Source: JAJXXT01 sp963764465 (lineage in GTDB: Bacteria > Pseudomonadota > Alphaproteobacteria > Acetobacterales > Acetobacteraceae). Taken from it: DNA of 64,000 nucleotides. Below the pieces are notes generated by a model. The model saw only the letters and a list, made by a program, of their open reading frames with translations, was not told the origin of the DNA and did no database searches. Below, piece after piece: positions 61,267 through 64,000 of the stretch. The translations under genes were made by a program, and so were the position numbers. The stretch's first letter is position 1. Each line of letters starts with the position of its first letter. The stretch lies in the NCBI GenBank assembly GCA_963764465.1, contig CAVXSO010000007.1, positions 558,001-622,000 of the forward strand, given 5' to 3'.

Positions 61267-61923
61267 TCAGTTGCGCAGTATGGCCAGCGAAAAGAGGCCG
61301 AACGGCGGCACGTCGCGCCAGCGGGCGGCGGCGCGCTCATCGGCGTCGAACAGCGCCGCGGGCGAGAAATCGGGATGCCAGCCCAGCGCGCGGGAGGCCG
61401 GCGCCAGCGCCCGCTCCGCCCACCAGCGCGGACCGCGCTCAGCCGCGAAATGGTTGACGAACAGGATGTATCCGCCCGGCCGCACGATACGCCGCAACTC
61501 ACCCACCAGCCGGCGCGGATGCGGCACCACGGAGGCGACGAACATCCCCACCGCGATATCGAACTCGCCGGCCGCGAACGTGGTCGCCTCGGCGTCCATT
61601 TCCAGCAGCGCCTCGACATTCCTGAGCCCGGCCGCGCGTACGCGGGCGCGTTCCAGCATGTCGGCGGAAAGGTCGATGCCGGTGATGCGCTTCTCTGGCC
61701 GATAGAGCGGCAGCGCGAGCCCCGTACCGACGCCAATCTCGAGCACGCGCGAGCCGGGAAGCTGGTTCGCCTCCCGCACGGCCGCCCTGCGGCCCCACAT
61801 CGAAATGCCGCCGAACGTCGCATCGTAGATGCGCGCCCAACGGCGATACGCGGCCCGCACATCATCGGCGTCGAGCGCCGTATGCGGCACGCCCGGGGTG
61901 CGGGCATGGGAGAAGTCGCTCAT
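61267..61923 (-). CDS. pmtA: Phosphatidylethanolamine N-methyltransferase-like (PmtA, Rhodobacter type)
   Basis: 218 residues from the ATG at 61923; a GTG at 61956 is the alternative. It is a class I SAM methyltransferase: AAYRRWARIYDATFGG in front, the SAM loop VLEIGVGTGLALPLY, then GIDLSADML and FVNHFAAERG. This pattern is that of Rhodobacter-type PmtA, which methylates phosphatidylethanolamine towards phosphatidylcholine at the membrane. A ubiquinone-type or other lipid methyltransferase cannot be ruled out. Its partners (cspA upstream, SIMPL downstream) do not help. Confidence 0.75.
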   Translation of the reverse strand: MSDFSHARTPGVPHTALDADDVRAAYRRWARIYDATFGGISMWGRRAAVREANQLPGSRVLEIGVGTGLALPLYRPEKRITGIDLSADMLERARVRAAGLRNVEALLEMDAEATTFAAGEFDIAVGMFVASVVPHPRRLVGELRRIVRPGGYILFVNHFAAERGPRWWAERALAPASRALGWHPDFSPAALFDADERAAARWRDVPPFGLFSLAILRN

Positions 61924-62010
61924 CTCGTAACCGTCCAACCTATCGGAGGACGCCACACCCGCGCAAAACGATCCGCGGCCGCACCGACTCCGTTCCGAAG
62001 CAGGCTAACA

Positions 62011-62037
62011 CGCCCCCCGCGCGCAGGCGAGGGGGCG
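62011..62037 (-). terminator. Candidate terminator after cspA
   Basis: On the minus strand CGCCCCC and GGGGGCG form a 7-bp GC stem with a loop of about 13 bases, 14-40 bp after the cspA stop. The following sequence (TGTTAGCC) has no clear T-run, so termination efficiency is uncertain. Confidence 0.35.
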
Positions 62038-62050
62038 CGCCCGCCGCCGG

Positions 62051-62260
62051 TCAGTCCCCCGTGCTGAGGTTGACCGCGGCCGATCGTCCATTCTGCTGCT
62101 GCTCGATGTCGAAGTTGACCTTCTGGCCTTCGTTGAGCGTGCGCATACCGGCCTTCTGCACGGCGCTGATGTGCACGAACACATCCTTGCCGCCGGTATC
62201 CGGGGCGATGAAGCCATAACCTTTGGTCGGGTTGAACCATTTGACGACGCCGTGGGGCAT
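62051..62260 (-). CDS. cspA: Cold-shock protein
   Basis: 69 residues from the ATG at 62260 with AGGCGGA upstream; the longer frame to 62374 lacks family resemblance. The CSD OB-fold carries both RNA-binding motifs, KGYGFI (RNP1) and VFVHI (RNP2), after the typical start GVVKWFNPTKGYG. Such proteins bind single-stranded RNA and DNA and act as RNA chaperones. The roughly 240-bp region upstream (to gcrA) leaves room for a long 5' leader, as is common for csp genes. Cold induction cannot be read from sequence. Confidence 0.95.
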   Translation of the reverse strand: MPHGVVKWFNPTKGYGFIAPDTGGKDVFVHISAVQKAGMRTLNEGQKVNFDIEQQQNGRSAAVNLSTGD

Positions 62261-62502
62261 TGACGTTCCGCCTCTCCTTGCCTGCAGGCACCCTGGAGAT
62301 GGGACGCAGTCGTCGAACACGCAGCCTAGCCGGGTCCGACGCCCCAGGTTGCCATCGTGAAATATGCCGCGCATCCCATCGGCCCGGCGGATGCGCGTCC
62401 CGCCTCACGATACCGCTGCCCGTCTTGCGCGCAGGAATAACGGCACCGCAACGCGGACCATAAAGGCGTTGGAGCGGGACCGCAACGGAGCGGTCCGCCG
62501 CG
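62261..62502 (-). promoter_or_regulatory. cspA upstream region and possible long 5' leader
   Basis: These 242 bases between the gcrA stop and cspA start contain the gcrA 3' hairpin (62477-62496) and must contain the cspA promoter. The cspA ribosome-binding site (AGGCGGA) is near its right position. I see no gene here; the frame upstream of cspA is open but unlike any family. Whether there is a temperature-responsive leader cannot be judged by eye. Confidence 0.4.
62477..62496 (-). terminator. Hairpin directly downstream of gcrA
   Basis: GGACCGC and GCGGTCC form a perfect 7-bp stem with a 6-base loop, starting 6 bp after the gcrA stop on the minus strand. No T-run follows, so it may be a weak or factor-assisted terminator or an mRNA-stabilising 3' hairpin. 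Confidence 0.45.
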
Positions 62503-63012
62503 TCAGGCGGCGGCCTCGTCCCGCCGGTCCCGCACCTTCACGTAGGCGATCGCGGCATGCCGCTCGCAATACGGTTTCCCCGGCACCGCGTCGTCGTCGC
62601 AGAAGCGGAAGCTCGGCGTGCCAGGCTCGCCCATCGGCCAGGAACAGGTGAGCGGGCGGGTCGAGCGCCAGGCCGGTCGCGGCGTGTTGCGCACCACGGG
62701 TTCGCGCAGCACCGGTTCGCGCAGGATCGCCTCCACCGGCGAGGGCGCGGCGGTCTCGGTCGCCGCGGGGGCGGCCGCGGTCGCCAGCGGCGGCAGCGTC
62801 GGGCCGGTCACGCGGCGCGGCTGCGGCGGGCGAGAGGAACGGCCGCCCGCCTCGCGGCGGATCGGCGACGGACGCGACGGCAGATTGAGCCGGTGCGCCT
62901 TGCCCACCACCGCGTTCTTGGAGATGCCCATGCGGCGCCCGATCTCCGCGGTCGAGTACCCCTCGGCCCACAGCCCGCGCAGCCGTTCGATAGTCTCCGC
63001 GTTCCACTCCAT
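62503..63012 (-). CDS. gcrA: GcrA cell-cycle regulator
   Basis: 169 residues from the ATG at 63012, with GGGAGG about 8 bases upstream. The N-terminal helix-turn-helix (WNAETIERLRGLWAEGYSTA, then EIGRRMGISKNAVVGKAHRL) and the C-terminal sigma-70-binding segment (CSWPMGEPG, FRFCDDDAVPGKPYCERH, AYV) are diagnostic of GcrA. The middle is a Pro/Ala-rich linker. GcrA is an alphaproteobacterial regulator that binds RNA polymerase sigma-70 and activates promoters bearing CcrM-methylated GANTC sites. Its own upstream region holds GANTC sites and a DnaA box, listed separately. Confidence 0.96.
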   Translation of the reverse strand: MEWNAETIERLRGLWAEGYSTAEIGRRMGISKNAVVGKAHRLNLPSRPSPIRREAGGRSSRPPQPRRVTGPTLPPLATAAAPAATETAAPSPVEAILREPVLREPVVRNTPRPAWRSTRPLTCSWPMGEPGTPSFRFCDDDAVPGKPYCERHAAIAYVKVRDRRDEAAA

Positions 63013-63101
63013 TTCGTGGCCTCCCAGTACCTGACCCCTAGATACGGTAGCGAACTGGCAGCCAAAATCAACGAACTTCGCGACTGGCGACCGCAAAAAC
63101 T

Positions 63102-63110
63102 TGTGGAAAA
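63102..63110 (-). promoter_or_regulatory. DnaA box upstream of gcrA
   Basis: TTTTCCACA on the minus strand fits the DnaA-box consensus TTWTNCACA at all positions and lies about 90 bp before the gcrA ATG. In Caulobacter, DnaA activates gcrA transcription, so the position is meaningful. A single 9-mer can occur by chance. Confidence 0.55.
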
Positions 63111-63157
63111 CCCCTCCGACACCCCCAATCATTAGGGGTTGTCGCGTCCGGTGAGAT

Positions 63158-63195
63158 GAATCCGGCACCGTGGCGTCGAATCAACCGATTGAGTC
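63158..63195. promoter_or_regulatory. Cluster of three GANTC (CcrM) sites upstream of gcrA
   Basis: GAATC (63158-63162), GAATC (63178-63182) and GAGTC (63191-63195) lie within 38 bp in the 279-bp region before gcrA. At about 70% GC one GANTC is expected per roughly 360 bases, so three in 38 bp stand out. GANTC is methylated by CcrM, and methylation states regulate GcrA-dependent promoters. Confidence 0.6.
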
Positions 63196-63291
63196 TGGGG
63201 CTTCGTCATCGACCCGCCTCGCGGCCGCCGGCTCAGCGAATGCGCGAGGCTTCCGCAACCGCGTCAACCGGCCCGCCGGGATGCGCCGCGG

Positions 63292-64000
63292 CTAGAACAG
63301 CAGGCCCTTGCGCAGCATGCCGTGCACGCCCTTCTCGCCGTTCACCGTCTGGGTCACGCGGAAATCCACCGCCAGCGAGCAGAACTGGTACGCCTGCTCA
63401 CGCGACAGGTTCGAGCGTGCGACGATCAGCGAAATCATCTCCCGCAATGCCTGTTTCATCGCGAGGTCCAGGTCCTCGTTCATGCCCATGGTGATCCAGT
63501 GCGTCGCCGTCTCGGCGCGCGGATAGGTCAGCGCCGGTCCCGCGCCCTGCCTCTTGTGCAGCACGAAGGTGAAGGTGCCGGTGAGGCACATCTCGAGCGC
63601 GTTGATGCAGACCTCGCCATCGCCCTGCACGCCATGGCCGTCGCCCACGGAAAACAGCGCGCCAGGCGCATGCACCGGCAGGAACAGCGTGGTGCCGGCG
63701 ACGAGTTCCTTGTTGTCCAGATTGCCGCCATGGGCGCGCGGCTGCACGGTTGAGATCGTGCCCCACGCTGCCGGCGGCGCGAGGCCCATCACCCCGAAGA
63801 ACGGCGCCAGTTGCAGCTCCACCCCATAGGACAGCTTGCAGGTGCGCCGCGCCCGGTCCACCGGGATGTGGCTCAGGAAGCGTTCGTGAAAATCCTCCGG
63901 CAGCGTGCCGGCGAGCGGGCGGAAGCCGCAATATCCCCAGTCGGCACCGAGCTCGATCGCCTCGATGTGGATTTCCAGCGCATCGCCCGGCTCCGCCCCC
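63292..64000 (-). CDS. Acetamidase/formamidase (FmdA/AmdA family), 5' end outside window
   Basis: The frame stays open to the window edge (first visible codons GAEPGDALEIHIEAI), so the start lies beyond 64000; the GTG at 63861 is internal. The visible 235 residues show FmdA/AmdA features: the GAEPGD segment, a GYCGFRPLAGTLPEDFHERF region, GGNLDNKELVAGTTLFLPV, FSVGDGHGVQGDGEV (metal-binding His/Asp) and the C-terminal AYQFCSLAVDFRVTQTVNGEKGVH. The family hydrolyses acetamide or formamide to ammonia and the acid. It lies upstream of gcrA on the same strand, separated by 279 bp containing gcrA regulatory sites. Confidence 0.9.
   Translation of the reverse strand, partial: GAEPGDALEIHIEAIELGADWGYCGFRPLAGTLPEDFHERFLSHIPVDRARRTCKLSYGVELQLAPFFGVMGLAPPAAWGTISTVQPRAHGGNLDNKELVAGTTLFLPVHAPGALFSVGDGHGVQGDGEVCINALEMCLTGTFTFVLHKRQGAGPALTYPRAETATHWITMGMNEDLDLAMKQALREMISLIVARSNLSREQAYQFCSLAVDFRVTQTVNGEKGVHGMLRKGLLF

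Noticed and set aside
1..64000. tRNA genes, rRNA, riboswitches, prophage or insertion sequences
   Set aside because: No gap has a recognisable tRNA fold or T-box, no transposase, integrase or phage gene was found, and genes fill nearly the whole window.

Overview
The window reads as the chromosome of a high-GC alphaproteobacterium (third codon positions are mostly G or C), most likely from the Rhodospirillales/Acetobacteraceae. The evidence is a GcrA cell-cycle regulator, a BamF (DUF3035) lipoprotein behind ileS-lspA, a Rhodobacter-type phosphatidylethanolamine methyltransferase, and a large repeat protein ending in a Hint domain, a type common in Acetobacteraceae. No tRNA, rRNA, CRISPR array, prophage or insertion sequence was seen. 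Genes are very densely packed. Most neighbours on one strand overlap by ATGA, GTGA or TGATG, and most convergent pairs meet with 0-20 bp between them or overlap at their 3' ends.

Layout. 1-1308: 3' part of a glycosyltransferase gene with visibly lower GC than the rest. 1579-8604: secreted TPR/trypsin-like protease, fumC, an aspartic-protease lipoprotein and tadA, then puuD-like, rluB and rsmD. 8567-12698 (minus): pgi-mutL-arylmalonate decarboxylase-like operon. 12860-16831: 1323-residue Hint-domain repeat protein. 16795-23095 (minus): GNAT-maoC-ribF-ileS-lspA-bamF. 23191-28611: FAH-family hydratase, argE, a threonine-synthase-like enzyme, a D-threonine aldolase/D-serine dehydratase-like enzyme and an MFS exporter. 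28653-34755: Nudix, then purD-uvrB-histidine phosphatase (minus) and xseA. 34744-39156 (minus): lipid A/Kdo operon (DUF374 acyltransferase, waaA, lpxK, lpxL-like, gph). 39166-44874: LysR, PAT-type acetyltransferase, MFS, GT4 glycosyltransferase, LpxH-like phosphatase, diacylglycerol kinase-like protein. 44878-49874 (minus): thrC-M16 protease-pmbA-Tim44. 49936-52271: HAD dehalogenase, PHP hydrolase, DJ-1/PfpI protein. 52344-60535: an acyl-CoA catabolic operon with an ADP-forming acyl-CoA synthetase, a two-hotdog hydratase, CoA-transferase A/B, two acyl-CoA dehydrogenases, an enoyl-CoA hydratase and a DMT permease. 60543-64000 (minus): SIMPL protein, pmtA-like, cspA, gcrA, and the 3' part of an acetamidase/formamidase gene.

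The points of greatest interest are these. (i) The gcrA upstream region carries a consensus-type DnaA box and three GANTC (CcrM) sites. (ii) The Hint-domain repeat protein has no visible signal peptide and no beta-barrel. (iii) The acyl-CoA operon has an unassigned substrate. (iv) There are several small repeat or duplication signatures inside otherwise ordinary genes. Starts were chosen from ribosome-binding sites, overlaps and family N-termini; no database search was possible.
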